A stretch of DNA of 64,000 nucleotides from Kitagawia praeruptora (taxonomy: Eukaryota > Streptophyta > Magnoliopsida > Apiales > Apiaceae): assembly GCA_037693485.1 (NCBI GenBank), contig CM075346.1, positions 94,718,501-94,782,500 on the forward strand, given 5' to 3'. The position numbers and the translations under genes were made by a program. The notes beneath the pieces were generated by a model. It was not told where the DNA came from. It saw only the letters and a program-made list of their open reading frames with translations, and made no database searches. Positions 21,666 through 31,957 of the stretch are shown in pieces (the stretch's first letter is position 1; every line of letters starts with the position of its first letter).

Positions 21666-22177
21666 GTTCACGTACTTCTAACTCCTTCCAGAAGTCTGAA
21701 CCAGCTCTAACTCCAGCAACCAGGAAGCTCATAATGACCTCGTCAGGAGCTTTCTTAACTCTGGGAACCTCTGCATTGAAACGTTTGAGGTACTCTGTCA
21801 AGGTCTCATCTGCTCTCTGTTTGATGTTGGCCAAGGTATTGGTTGGGGGTGCAAAAGTCATGGAAGCTCTAAATTGAGTAACGAAGAGCTTCCCCATATT
21901 CTCCCAAGAATCTATAGAATCTGATGGTAACCTCTTGAACCATTGATGGGCTCCACCATGAAGGGTTGCAGCCAGTAATCTACACCGTGTTGGCTCCTTA
22001 ACTTGATAAACATCCATCTCGGTATTGAAACGACCCAAATACTCCACAGGATCCGTAGTGCCATCAAATTTAAACTCGTTTGACATACGATAGGATTTAG
22101 GTAACGAGGATTTTCTAACCTTCTTGGTGAATGGAGATGAGGTTATTGCACCTGTTGTTGACTGCTTTTCTTCCTTG
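21666..22177 (-). pseudogene. Element C gag, central capsid-like part
   Basis: The minus frame reads FKFDGTTDPVEYLGRF, then QWFKRLPSDSIDSW and FVTQFRASM, close to the retrotransposon gag core of D (FDGTTDPIEYLSRF, QWFKRLPADSIGSW). At 22178-22182 it is interrupted by D, and the upstream half is at 54068-54586. At 21663-21665 it is interrupted by G. The frame is open across the whole piece, so C's gag was probably intact when D and G arrived. Confidence 0.85.
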
Positions 22178-22182
22178 AGTTT

Positions 22183-23049
22183 TGTTGATGAGTGGATTTT
22201 GTAATCAACTTATATGAGGTCTATAGGTAGTTGTATAGGCTAGCGATCAACTGTTCTTCGAATTAGGTTTGGGTTGTGTTTGTGGGGGTTGATATGAGCT
22301 CGAGGGTATCTCCAATAATCTCAGGTGCCTTTAGAGAAAATTAGAGAACTTAATGCCTCATACCCTGAGGTGCCTACGTACCCTTGTATTTATAGGGATC
22401 AAGCTCACGTAGTTCTAATATGATTCTGTCTCTTATTGGAATAGCTGTATTCGGTCATCTAGTTCGTGTTGGACTCAGGTTCCTTTAGAGCCTTTCACGA
22501 ACTAGTTTGGCTAAGTAGAGTAGAACTCGAGTTCGTACCCCACTTATGATTCTCTCATTGGTTAGAGTTATTCTAGGATCATCTGCGCCCTAGAATTATA
22601 CTCAGATACCAATTCGTTTATCTGTTCTAGATGACTTCTAGAACTTTCTGTTGGCAACTCGTAGGAACCTGGTGCTCAGGAACCTACATTTCAGGAGCCT
22701 GTTTCTCAGGGACCTCCTTATTTCGGGACATATCACTTAGGGACCTCCCTTTTGGTGTTAGTACCTGCACAAGTAACAAACTAGTTAGACTGGATAACTC
22801 TTTATATGCTTTTATCATCTCTATGGCTGTTGTTATGCTAATTCGAACTCCTCGGCTGGGAGGAACCTGGTCTTCGAGTGCTCAACTCAGCTTCCTGACC
22901 ATTGGGAACCTCCTAATACTCATACTTCCTTATTCATTTCTTCTATTTGATCTTCATAACTCGTACTGGATCATTCTTCTAGCTTGTATGGATCGGACCC
23001 TATTGATTAATGGGCTTAAATCTAGTCCATGGAGATTTTGGGCACAACA
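22183..23049 (-). repeat. 3' LTR of element D (left copy)
   Basis: Bounded tgttgatgag...gggcacaaca. TATAAATA (minus strand) lies at 22387-22394. Plus-strand frames across it (for example 22631-23179) have no recognisable domain. Confidence 0.95.
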
Positions 23050-23061
23050 AGTACCCCCCGG
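23050..23061 (-). other. Polypurine tract of element D
   Basis: On the element strand CCGGGGGGTACT abuts the 3' LTR start TGTTGTGCCC, giving the direction of reverse transcription. Confidence 0.85.
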
Positions 23062-23507
23062 TTCCTTGAAATCATGTAATGTGAAAGGAACCTATTCTAA
23101 TTCTACGATCAGAGGTTTAATGTTAACCCATCCTGGTAACTATATCTTGCTTCAGCATTGTATATCCAAGCCTATATGAGCTAACTCGGTATAGGAAACA
23201 GGACATAAAATATTTTCAGCTTGATATAATTTTGAGTAAGCTTCCTTTGTATTAAGGAACTTGTTATCTCGCTATTTTCTTCTTCTTACTTCAGCTCTCG
23301 AAATCATCTTGATGCTCGCTTGTCACTCAACTCCACATTTCTTAAATTTAATAATTTAAGAAGAGATAACGGTTGGTAAGCAGGAGATAATTCAAAATTA
23401 GAATTAAACTTATCACTTACCAAAGCTGCAGTTAATGTATGAGTTCCCAAGGTTCACACGCCTCTGGTGCGTGTATCCCTTTAATTACTGCCCCAGTAGA
23501 TTGCTGC

Positions 23508-23549
23508 CACGTGTTCACTGCTGCCTCCTATTTACCTCGATTATATAAA
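23508..23549 (+). promoter_or_regulatory. Candidate promoter of the antisense gene in D: G-box and TATA box
   Basis: A CACGTG G-box lies at 23508-23513 and TATATAAA at 23542-23549, about 540 bp upstream of the ATG at 24090. The spacing suits a plant Pol II promoter with a start near 23570-23580. It faces away from the 3' LTR, opposite to gag-pol. Confidence 0.5.
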
Positions 23550-23569
23550 CACATGAATGACTTCATCTT

Positions 23570-24089
23570 CATTTTTACCTTTACCAAATATTTTCTAAAA
23601 CCCTCGGAGAGAAAAGAGCAGAAGTTCGACGGTTATCTACTGGATCCAACCCTTCCATCGCCGTTTTTCTTCAATTTAAGGTATGATTCTGAACCTTTTC
23701 TTTCCGCTCTCTCGTAACTTCGATTAGATTTTCAACTATCTGCTTTCTTCAATCTTGCACGTCATCTTTTTATGATATATGTTTGTATATAGTCTTCACA
23801 TCTCACACACACAACCATTCATAATACCTTCTTTACTGGTGATTCCATCGCCGATTTGTGGTTTCATCACTATGGTTTTACTGAAAACTTTTGACCATTT
23901 GCTTGTTTTCTATTCTCAATTCGTTTCATATGCATGTCATAGTCCATACTTATCTCTATGAATACTCAACCTCCATATAACTTCTTAAAGAACTTATTTG
24001 ACATAGTCACAGTAGTTCAATCGTCTCTAGACCACAGGTTTCCCTTTAAGAATTCCAAAGTCTGACCTTTCTTCGTCTATTTCTTGCAG
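23570..24089 (+). other. 5' untranslated exon and intron 1 of the antisense gene
   Basis: A donor AAG|GTATGA occurs at 23681 and an acceptor ttcttgcag at 24081-24089, immediately before the ATG. A leader intron of 409 bp is therefore predicted. The transcription start is an estimate. Confidence 0.45.
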
Positions 24090-25059
24090 ATGTCTTCTGA
24101 TTCAACACATTCTGACCACCTCTCTTCCGTAAAACCTGTTTTCGTCGCATCTGTAAGTAATAGAACTAGGTCTAGGGTCTTGATTCCCGACACTAGTGAT
24201 CCTCAAGACATTCTGATGAAACCTCCAAATGCTATTGACCCCTTAAGGCCTTTAAGCTTAATTGATTTAGGAGATGACTGGTCTGACAATGAAGAGGTAT
24301 CAAAACCCGAATTTGAATCTGAGTCCTTCCTAGAACCCGACTTTCAAAGTGAGATATCTGTAGAAAGAGAACCATTCAAACAAGAGATTGTCCCTTTTTG
24401 TGAAAAATCTGATTCCATCATGACCTCAGTTAAACTGGAAAAACTATTTGAGGAATGTCACCGCCCTGTCTGTAAGATAACAATCCCAGAACCTGGTGAA
24501 AGAGCTCACAGGTTTGATTTGAAAATCCCAAAACAAGGTATCCCCCATGCTGTTATATCTGCCGCTTTCTTGAGGGTAGGTGTTTCCATGCCTCTTCATC
24601 CTTTCTTACGAGAGGTTCTTGACTTTTACGAATTAGCACCAATGCAACTCACTCCTAATTCTTATCGGTTAGCCATCAGCACCTTTATACTATATTCTAG
24701 CAAATTTACAGTTCCTTTGACAGCCCCTGAATTGGGCTATTTCTTCAGACTGAAAGACACTGGGAGAAATTCTGGCTATTTTTACCTTTCAGCCTGGCCT
24801 TGTCACCAGGGTCAGTGCATAAAAAATGTTAAACAAAACTTTGAACAATGGCCGGAACAGTTTCTTTATTGCTATGACTGCCCCTACGTTAGATATGAGT
24901 TTAATCGTCGTCCCAATATCCCTAAGCAAACCGTCCTTACGGGAGTTTGCTTGGAAAGAGCAACTGAGATTTTGAAACTGTCAGCCTCCACTAGAGATTG
25001 TCTGATCTTAATGACCCCTGGTAACCTGATGGCTTTTGGTTTTATTTCTTTGACTTCTG
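24090..25059 (+). CDS. Antisense gene of element D, exon 2: 'putative gypsy-type transposon' domain
   Basis: The ATG at 24090 follows a consensus acceptor. The exon encodes about 323 residues: an acidic, disordered first ~130, then a globular part with MPLHPFLREVLDFYELAP, QLTPNSYRLAIS and ELGYFFRLKDTG. This resembles the plant family listed in Pfam as 'putative gypsy type transposon' (Transposase_28), found in antisense or accessory ORFs of Tat elements such as Grande and RIRE2. The donor TCTG|GTAGGA at 25060 leaves phase 1, which the next exon completes. Function is unknown: no catalytic motif is evident, and the name does not imply transposase activity. Confidence 0.7.
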
Positions 25060-25165
25060 GTAGGAGTTTCTTTATAGTTATGCCTTTCTTATTAACTATA
25101 TTTGTGCAATTTCATTCGCTTACTTCATATATATACCTTTAACCTTAATCTACTGGCTTATGCAG
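25060..25165 (+). other. Intron 2 of the antisense gene
   Basis: 106 bp from GTAGGA to TTATGCAG. Its removal joins a phase-1 G to AC, giving an Asp codon and an unbroken frame into the downstream ATG-GCT. Read unspliced, the two halves lie in different frames. Confidence 0.65.
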
Positions 25166-25910
25166 ACATGGCTCCAAAAGTTCCTTCATTTGTGAAAAGA
25201 TCTAAAAATGTGGAAGAAATTTTCAAGGTTGATGACAATATGAAGGAGGTTCCGCTTGCTGCAACTCCAATTAACCAAGTTCCAACCCCTGTATCTGTTC
25301 AGACTCAACCATCGGGTTCCTCAAAACGTAAATTGGCTCAGACCACACTTGACTTATCAGGGAGCTCCCAAACCAGGTCCATGAGGAAAAACAAAGCTGT
25401 GAAGGCTGATCCTACCACTGCCCAGAACCAATTTAAGGACTTGATTGACACTCATGTTCCTGCTGAGACTATTACCGGCTGGTCGAAAATGGACTCTATT
25501 GAAGCTCTGGAAGCTATGAGGTTCTCTGCGGCCCAGAACGCCTTCTTTACTCTTAGGTTCTGTGATGATTTTGCCTTGAAGATCCAATATGACCTCAGGC
25601 TACAAGGAGAGATCTCGAAACTCAAAGAGGAGCTGGCTGCCAGAGAGGAGAGTGTGAATGTTGCCAATGCTGCGGTAAGGAGGGCTAAGGCTGTTGAAAC
25701 CTCACTAAAGAATAGCAGGGATGAACTTCAGGAACAGGTGAAGAGTTTGCAGGATGAGAAATTATCCATGCTAGAGAAAGTCAATGAACTGAAAGCTCAG
25801 GTTGATGCCTTAAATGCTGCAGCCGTTACTGTCAAATCATCTCTGCTCATCCAGGAAAAAGCTAGGTATGATGAAGGTTATGACGAAGGCGTTCGTGACT
25901 ACATGAGGTC
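25166..25910 (+). CDS. Antisense gene of element D, exon 3 upstream part: coiled coil
   Basis: After a short Ser/Pro/Lys-rich linker (KRKLAQTTLDLSGSSQ), residues roughly 470-570 of the joined protein form a long heptad-rich coiled coil (EISKLKEELAAREESVN, EQVKSLQDEKLSMLEKVN), ending in ARYDEGYDEGVRDYMRS. The frame is cut at 25910 by element E. The TSD aggtc lies at 25906-25910 and 30517-30521, and the reading frame resumes at 30522. Coiled coils suggest self-association or docking on a partner, which is inference. Confidence 0.7.
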
Positions 25911-27363
25911 CCCCAAACTTAAACCGTTGCTTGTCCTCAAGCAATGCAAACTCAACCCTAAAATGATGAATGAATGCAACTAATAACTAAATGTCATGAT
26001 AATGCGAACATGTCCTAATGCAATGATCCCACAAAAGTTACCGAAACCAACTCAACAAGCAAACGCCTCAAAGAATGCAACAACTCCAAACAGAGCTCGA
26101 CTAAGGCCCCGTATACTAACAATACCTGCTCGGAAACGTGGTGTGTGCATTTCTCACTAAGTATACTCTCGAAACTAGATAAAAGGCATAACTCATCCTT
26201 CGCCAAAACAATCACATGTTTATAAACAAAATAGACTTTAAACACTCCATGACTCAAAGACACCGCCATCATCATTTGAGGTAGACAAAGACTCATACTT
26301 TACTACACAAAACATCACAAAACACAAACACACATGCTTTTGACTGTGCAATGGATGAGACCCCTAAAGGCTTATACAATAGCACCCTTGTAGCGAGCGT
26401 TAGGTTAGTGGATCCCAGACCGAAAAAGTCTTAGGTCACTAGGCATAAATTCCCCTCGAACTTACTTGCTCGAGTACTAAAGAGCTCACCCTAGCCAATT
26501 AGCATACACACACTCTCACAATCCCTCATTTTTATTCTCACAACTCTTTTTTTTTTATATATTTTTTCTTCTTTTTTTTTCTTTTCTATATATATATATT
26601 TTTTTTTTCTCTTTTTCTTTCCTTTTCTTTTTTTTTTCACATGGGTGCACTATCTCACCCCCTAGACTACTCATATCAACTATGAGCCGGCTACTAGCCA
26701 TTTGACGCCTAGCCATTATTACACTACGACACGACACTTAGCATGAAATCCCTGTTTTCCCCCAAACTTATACTTAAGTGCTCCTACGCCATCGAGGGAA
26801 TAACGAAAATTCTAGATATAAATAAGTGATTAAATCTCAACAGCCAAACAAGGTATGACTCGATCTAGCCCAAGAGCAAACAGTGAGACCGTGAAAAGAT
26901 TATGTTCCCGACACACGCAAGTCAATTTCATAAGTACTTAAATCAACCCTCTATTCATTGTCATCACACTCAAATTAACGTCGACCTATCGAGCCAGAAA
27001 CAGACACTCAAGTGGAATCATATGAAATGCATGAAATGCATGAACAACATGATATTACAATCCTAATTAAACTATATGACATGGCATCCTAAATGCAATC
27101 TAAATGGCATGGCAAAACTAAATGCAAAATTACTAATATGAATATGCATGAATATGCAACTATATGCAATGCAACTACTCTTGCTACCCTAAAATCACCC
27201 CCAAACTTAAAAATTTCAATGCCCTCATTGAAGGTAAAATTAAAGGGTACAAGAGATACTCCCCTAGTCGTCGGCATCGTCACCCCCCTCGGGTGGTGTG
27301 TCTGGTGGTGGATAGATGTGGTGTGCTCCTGCGCAACTGTTGTTTTATTCGAAAGCAAAAAAT
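25911..27363 (-). other. Non-coding 3' interior of E with polypurine tracts
   Basis: Inverted counterpart of 3300-4806 (B) and 8820-10252 (A). Pyrimidine runs CCCCCAAACTTA on the plus strand lie at about 27197 and 26760, with the terminal copy at 25910-25919. A T/C-only tract lies at 26547-26638. No gene. Confidence 0.7.
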
Positions 27364-27411
27364 CATGGGTTGCCTCCCACGAAGCGCCTTTCTTTAACGT
27401 CTTTAGCTAGA
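27364..27411 (-). other. Conserved AGCGCTT / GGGAGGCAACCC hairpin motif (E)
   Basis: The plus strand reads catgggttgcctcccacg, then aagcgcc and tttctttaacgtc, the inverse of the motif in A and B. The ORF stop of E (27403-27405) lies inside the motif. Confidence 0.6.
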
Positions 27412-28752
27412 CTTGGCCACGATTTTCATCTTGAAAATTTTCTGCACCGCATCTCTATAAGGCCATTTAATGATCTTTTCTGGAGCGACATCTTCAACAA
27501 CAAGCTTTACCCGTATTCGCTCCTCACAAGATCTCTTAACAACATTCTCCCGCCTACCTGAAAAGTTAGCAGCAATAACAATAGCAAGCAAATGATTTGA
27601 ATTACAAGAAACATACCCCAGGTGAACTAGCAATGTTTTTAGCTCAAGTTCGGGAGCTCCTTCAAATGATGGCTTAAGGCGCACCTGAGAATTCCAGAGA
27701 TCTTCCACTCCAAGCAACTTATGTGGAATATGTAGCCCCATTAACCAAGGCAATGTAATCCTCAGTTGGCCATACTTTTTACTCTGCCCTACATCAACAA
27801 ATTTCAAGCTAAAACACTCTTCATCCTCCGCCGTCAAATTCATGGCTAGAGTTTGCTTCTGAAGCCTCTGTGGATATGGAGGATGAACATTGATTTGGAC
27901 GATCTCTGTAGTCTTCTCCAGCTGGTCAAAGTCAGATTGCAACGGAGTGGTATTCAACAACTGAACATGTTTTTCTAATTCATCATCTTCCACACTGAGA
28001 CACTCTTCATCCTTCGAAGGAAATAGCATAGCCGCTTGAGCCTTGGAATTTTCTTGATCTTGGGCTGATTCTTCAAAATTTTCAGATTGCAAAGGAAGTG
28101 GTTGCGGTTGATTATTCAGAATTGAATTTTCTGATTGGTTTGCCTCCGACTCTGCTTCCTTATCAGCTTCATGTTCTGCTTCTTCCCCATCTCTGCCCTC
28201 AGACTCTCCTTCCTGAACTTCGATCATGGTCTCACCCGTGGCTAAGAAAGGCCAGTCAAGACTGATAAGAAGGTTCTTGTCCTCCTCCTCTACAGCTAGG
28301 CCTTCTGTGTCACTTGCAATTTGATTCAATGTTTGTAATGCATTTGCAATTTGACCAATCTGATCTCCTATTCTCTGGAGAGACAATGCATTGCTTTTAG
28401 CCATCAACCTCAATTCTTCTAATTCAGCTTCTTCGGTCGACTGTTGGATAGACCAAGTCTGAAATTGCTGCTGCTGAAATTCAGGAGGTTGAAAGTGTTG
28501 ATGTACTGGGGCATACTGATGCTGAAATTGTTGCCCTTGTTGCTGCTGAATTCCCCCTGGACTGTATGGCTCATCTTCAAACTGCTGATTTTGGAGCGGG
28601 TAGGATGGATATTGGGATTGCTCCATACCACTCTGATTGTAGTCCCAGCTGAAATTTGGCCGGTTTCTGTTATACTCACATTGATGAGTGTAATGTCCAC
28701 CTGCACACAGCTCACAAACAATTACGAATTCCTGCTCCCAATAATCCATCAA
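27403..28752 (-). CDS. 449-codon gag-tail ORF of element E with zinc knuckle
   Basis: The frame opens at 28752, 82 nt after the primer site. Near the N-terminus is CELCAGGHYTHQC (CX2CX3HX4C, residues about 13-25), an Athila-type nucleic-acid-binding knuckle. A Gln-rich stretch follows (about 60-115), then a helix LQRIGDQIGQIANALQ as at the end of many gypsy gags. A Glu-rich acidic region and a C-terminal part with ITLPWLMGLHIPHKLLGVEDLW come last. The capsid-like N-terminal half of gag is missing. The ORF is open throughout. It may bind element RNA, but that is inference; no enzyme domains are present. Confidence 0.65.
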   Translation of the reverse strand: MMDYWEQEFVIVCELCAGGHYTHQCEYNRNRPNFSWDYNQSGMEQSQYPSYPLQNQQFEDEPYSPGGIQQQQGQQFQHQYAPVHQHFQPPEFQQQQFQTWSIQQSTEEAELEELRLMAKSNALSLQRIGDQIGQIANALQTLNQIASDTEGLAVEEEDKNLLISLDWPFLATGETMIEVQEGESEGRDGEEAEHEADKEAESEANQSENSILNNQPQPLPLQSENFEESAQDQENSKAQAAMLFPSKDEECLSVEDDELEKHVQLLNTTPLQSDFDQLEKTTEIVQINVHPPYPQRLQKQTLAMNLTAEDEECFSLKFVDVGQSKKYGQLRITLPWLMGLHIPHKLLGVEDLWNSQVRLKPSFEGAPELELKTLLVHLGYVSCNSNHLLAIVIAANFSGRRENVVKRSCEERIRVKLVVEDVAPEKIIKWPYRDAVQKIFKMKIVAKSS

Positions 28753-28834
28753 ATAAAAAGAAAAAAACGTCCGAGTCAGTGAATTTAACCCAAATTGATG
28801 ACAAGATCATAAACTAAACAAACAATGAACCGAG

Positions 28835-28852
28835 TCCCCGGCAGCGGCGCCA
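28835..28852 (-). other. Primer binding site of E (tRNA-Asp type)
   Basis: On the minus strand TGGCGCCGCTGCCGGGGA, identical to that of A. Confidence 0.85.
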
Positions 28853-28858
28853 AAAACT

Positions 28859-30516
28859 TGTTCGCACTTATTCACGCAAGAGAACGTGGTCAACAAGTAA
28901 TATAGAGTAAATAGGATTCGTTCCCACAGAGACTCAAATTGTTTGTTATGTTCACTTATGCACCAGCTTATGATTTACACTCACTGCTAAGACAATCATA
29001 ATTTTGGTTTTGATTTACTAAAGATTAATTACCAACTAAGCCAATTACAAGGAAATAACTTAACTTTAACTTTATAATAAACAAACATGGGATTCAATTT
29101 CATTTACTACTTCATCTAGAATCTTATGCCCTTTAGCCCAGCATGTGACAGCGTTGATTACTGATTAGATGCACTAAACTGATACACACCAACTTTCGTT
29201 GTGCATATACCATCCTACTGATCATCCACAATTGATAGAAGTCAAGTAGTCACCAAATATGTGTAGTCCCTATATGTCTATAGCAATTGAACACATACCG
29301 GATAAAAATCAAGCATCCATTAAACCACATAGTCAATGCAAGACGGTTAGAATTACACCACAAATTAATACATGTTCTTCACATGCAAAAACCTATGCTA
29401 GCATGAATTGTTCAAAACCCTAGATCCACTTTCGCATTCACTAGGATTAAACAAACAATTACAAGTGTTCGCGACTCACTTATAACGAATAAGCATAATC
29501 ATACTAGACAATCAATACATTCAATCACACACCAAGGCATAAATAACACTCAATTTCTAGAATCCATAGAAAAATCCATTAAAATCCCATGATAACGAAT
29601 TAGCCCATAATTGACCTAATTGCCATCATGGGTTCTATGGAAAACATAATTCTAAAATAAACAAGTAAATATGGAAGAAGAAATAAGGTTTAGAATTAAA
29701 TCCCCAAAATAGAAGAGTACAAAGGTTCCAAAGAATAATCCTTGCTTGTCACTAGCTTGGAGAAATTCCTTGAAATTGTTCTTGAAATCTAGATGAAAAC
29801 TGTTGATAGTTGCTAAGAAAAAATTAAGAACAACGATAGATATTGTTTTTAGGTCTAGATATTACATATAAAGATGCCCTAAAAATAGGCCCAAAATAAT
29901 TGACCCGGTACAAGGCAACAGAAAACAACTCAAACCACTCCAAAGCACCATGGCGCCTCAACTAGCGCAACAGCACCTCGACCAAGCGCAAGGGCGCCCT
30001 GTCCAAGCGCAACAGCGCCCATGGCCGCGCAGCTGCTCCTAGCACACGCGCAAGAGCGCTCAAAACCCCCTGGAAATGCCTCCCGCGCGCGCTATAGCGC
30101 CCCTGCAAGCGCCATTGCTCCTAAATCAGCGCAACAGCGCCTGAAACAGCGCTGCAGCGCCTGGCATCGCGCAGGAGCGCCTGGTGCCCCCTGCCCAGAT
30201 TTGTAGACAATTCTCTCCTCTTCGCGTGGGCTTTTGAATCACCCAATTCCGATGTCTGGAACTCCAGTTATGGCTAAAACAGTGAAGTATGCGCATTGTG
30301 CTCAAATTCCTGAGTTCTCATGCCCTGGACTTCCTGTAATTTCTACTTTAAACTCACAGATTACCACCATTTCTTCACCAACAACACCAATGCCACCCTA
30401 CTATGCAACCTACACAAATTAGATGAAAACACATCAAACTAACACGAAACTTGAGAACTCGCAATCGTTTTAAGTACGAATGGAATGCAAATAGTGGATA
30501 TAAAATCCACTTATCA
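28859..30516 (-). repeat. Only LTR of element E (5' LTR)
   Basis: It starts TGATAAG with the family inverted repeat AAGTGGAT / ATCCACT. Bases about 29945-30185 are rich in agcgcaacagcgcc words, the counterpart of the GC-rich patch in A. It is flanked on the right by TSD aggtc (30517-30521). Confidence 0.85.
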
Positions 30517-30521
30517 AGGTC

Positions 30522-30762
30522 CATGTGGGAGAAAATGCTCGAGCTAAACTGGTCTCTCCTAGGCGAGGACGTAGTAGGGATGATCAAAGATTTTGGGAAT
30601 GAAGCTGCTGCTGCAACCTCTGTACCTCCCGTGAAAACGGTTGAGAGGTCTCCAGGTGCCAACCTTGAGACTGCAGAGGTTCCTACTCCTGAAATTGTTC
30701 AACCTATCCTTTCAACTCCTCCTGTTGCTACCAAGGGTTCTGATGAAGTTCCTCCTTCATAG
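30522..30762 (+). CDS. Antisense gene of element D, exon 3 downstream part
   Basis: Continues the frame broken at 25910: the codon split at the TSD is completed, and MWEKMLELNWSLLGEDVVG follows, then a Pro/Val/Thr-rich tail to the stop at 30760-30762. Without E, exons 24090-25059, 25166-25910 and 30522-30762 add up to 1956 nt, that is 651 codons plus stop. In the present genome the protein is truncated by E. Confidence 0.7.
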
Positions 30763-31350
30763 TTTCAACAAGATCCCTTTTTTTTAAAAAAACTCTTGAT
30801 AACTTTTGATGAGGTCACGGGCTCCTCGTAACGCCTCGCAAGATGTAACTTTAAATTTGGTTTCCATGGCCTTCGTGCCAATAACTTTTATGCTGGTTTT
30901 CTGGGTCTCTGTACCCATAACTCTCTTTATGGTTTATGATATTTGCTTTTGCTACATACCTTTCTTCAAAACCTTATGAAATACTTCGCTGTTATGCACT
31001 AGAGAATAATTCAGCTTCCTTATTCATATGGTCAAGCTTACGTGGGCTAACCCATTGTAAGAAACAGAACACATGCATATTTCCACTTGTTTATTCTCAA
31101 AATAAATGCGACAAACTACAGCTGAATTGTAAAACCTGGAACCTCTGTGTTTATATTTTGTATTGATAATCTAAACCGTAGTCTTCTTTAATAATTTCTT
31201 CTTCATCAAGACCAGGTTCCTCGAGTATTAATCCTGCAAAATAAACATAAAACAAAAAACAGTTAACGTTAGTAAAAGCTTTCTCTTGTTTAATTCGGGT
31301 CATCTCTTGGAAAGGTTGCCTGCCTGGCTCCCAATCCTAATCTCTAAGTC

Positions 31351-31454
31351 CCAACATGCCTCGAGGCATGTTGGTTCCTTTTTCTCTTGGAAAGGTAACC
31401 TGCTTGGTTCCCAGTCCTATTCTCTAGGTCCCAACATGCCTCGAGACATGTTGG
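31351..31454. repeat. Two palindromes ccaacatgcctc/gaggcatgttgg, 80 bp apart
   Basis: 31351-31374 is a perfect 24-bp palindrome. 31431-31454 is the same with one mismatch. They are parts of an 80-bp tandem duplication (tctcttggaaaggt...). Confidence 0.75.
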
Positions 31455-31749
31455 TTCCTCTTTGTGCCTCGAGGCGACTCTAGGAACCTGTGCGCCGTTC
31501 TAGGAGTCCACACAGATTCCTCTTCTTCATATGTCAGGCTAGACATCTTATGAAGGTAAATGCTAAGGATTTTATCCCTTCTTCCTATGTGTCAAAGGCG
31601 GTTCCACATGAGGGAGAGCTTATTAGGCTTCTCTTTAAGGTGCCTTTTGTCAGGACTTTAGATGCCTTTTGTCAGGACTTTAGATGCCTTTTGTCAGGAC
31701 TTTAATTCTCGTGCTCAAGGAACTTGAGGCTTTTCAATCACATTTGCTC

Positions 31750-31957
31750 AGGAAGCTACCTGAGGCTTTGCTCAATGCCCAGGAAGCTACCTGGGACTTT
31801 GCTCAATGCCCAGGAAGCTACCTGGGACTTTGCTCAATGCCCAGGAAGCTACCTGGGACTTTGCTCAATGCCCAGGAAGCTACCTGGGACTTTGCTCAAT
31901 GCCCAGGAAGCTACCTAGGACTTTGCTCAATGCCCAGGAAGCTACCTGGGACTTTGC
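31750..31957. repeat. 31-bp tandem array in element D
   Basis: Six full units and one partial unit of aggaagctacctgggacttt plus gctcaatgccc, starting at 31750, 31781, 31812, 31843, 31874, 31905 and 31936. Copies 2-5 are identical by eye. The period is not a multiple of three, so the frames across it are artefacts. Confidence 0.9.

Larger units (their letters stand above)
25911..30516 (-). mobile_element. Element E: Athila-like retrotransposon with a single LTR
   Basis: On the minus strand: LTR 30516-28859 (1658 bp, starts TGATAAGTGGAT, ends GCGAACA), tRNA-Asp-type primer site, gag-tail ORF of 449 codons, family hairpin motif, conserved non-coding part, and the terminal polypurine tract CGGTTTAAGTTTGGGG at the left end. 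No second LTR follows. The PPT abuts aggtc (25906-25910), which is repeated at 30517-30521 next to the LTR start. Both TSD copies and the exact PPT boundary show that the 3' LTR is absent, not hidden. There is no pol. Confidence 0.85.

Noticed and set aside
22631..23179. 182-codon plus-strand ORF (and its copy at 38964-39428)
   Set aside because: It lies in the LTR of D, has no motif, and the two copies differ only where F interrupts the LTR.
24084..24089. Upstream non-ATG start two codons before the antisense-gene ATG
   Set aside because: The bases are ttgcag, the splice acceptor itself; ATG 24090 is the likely start.
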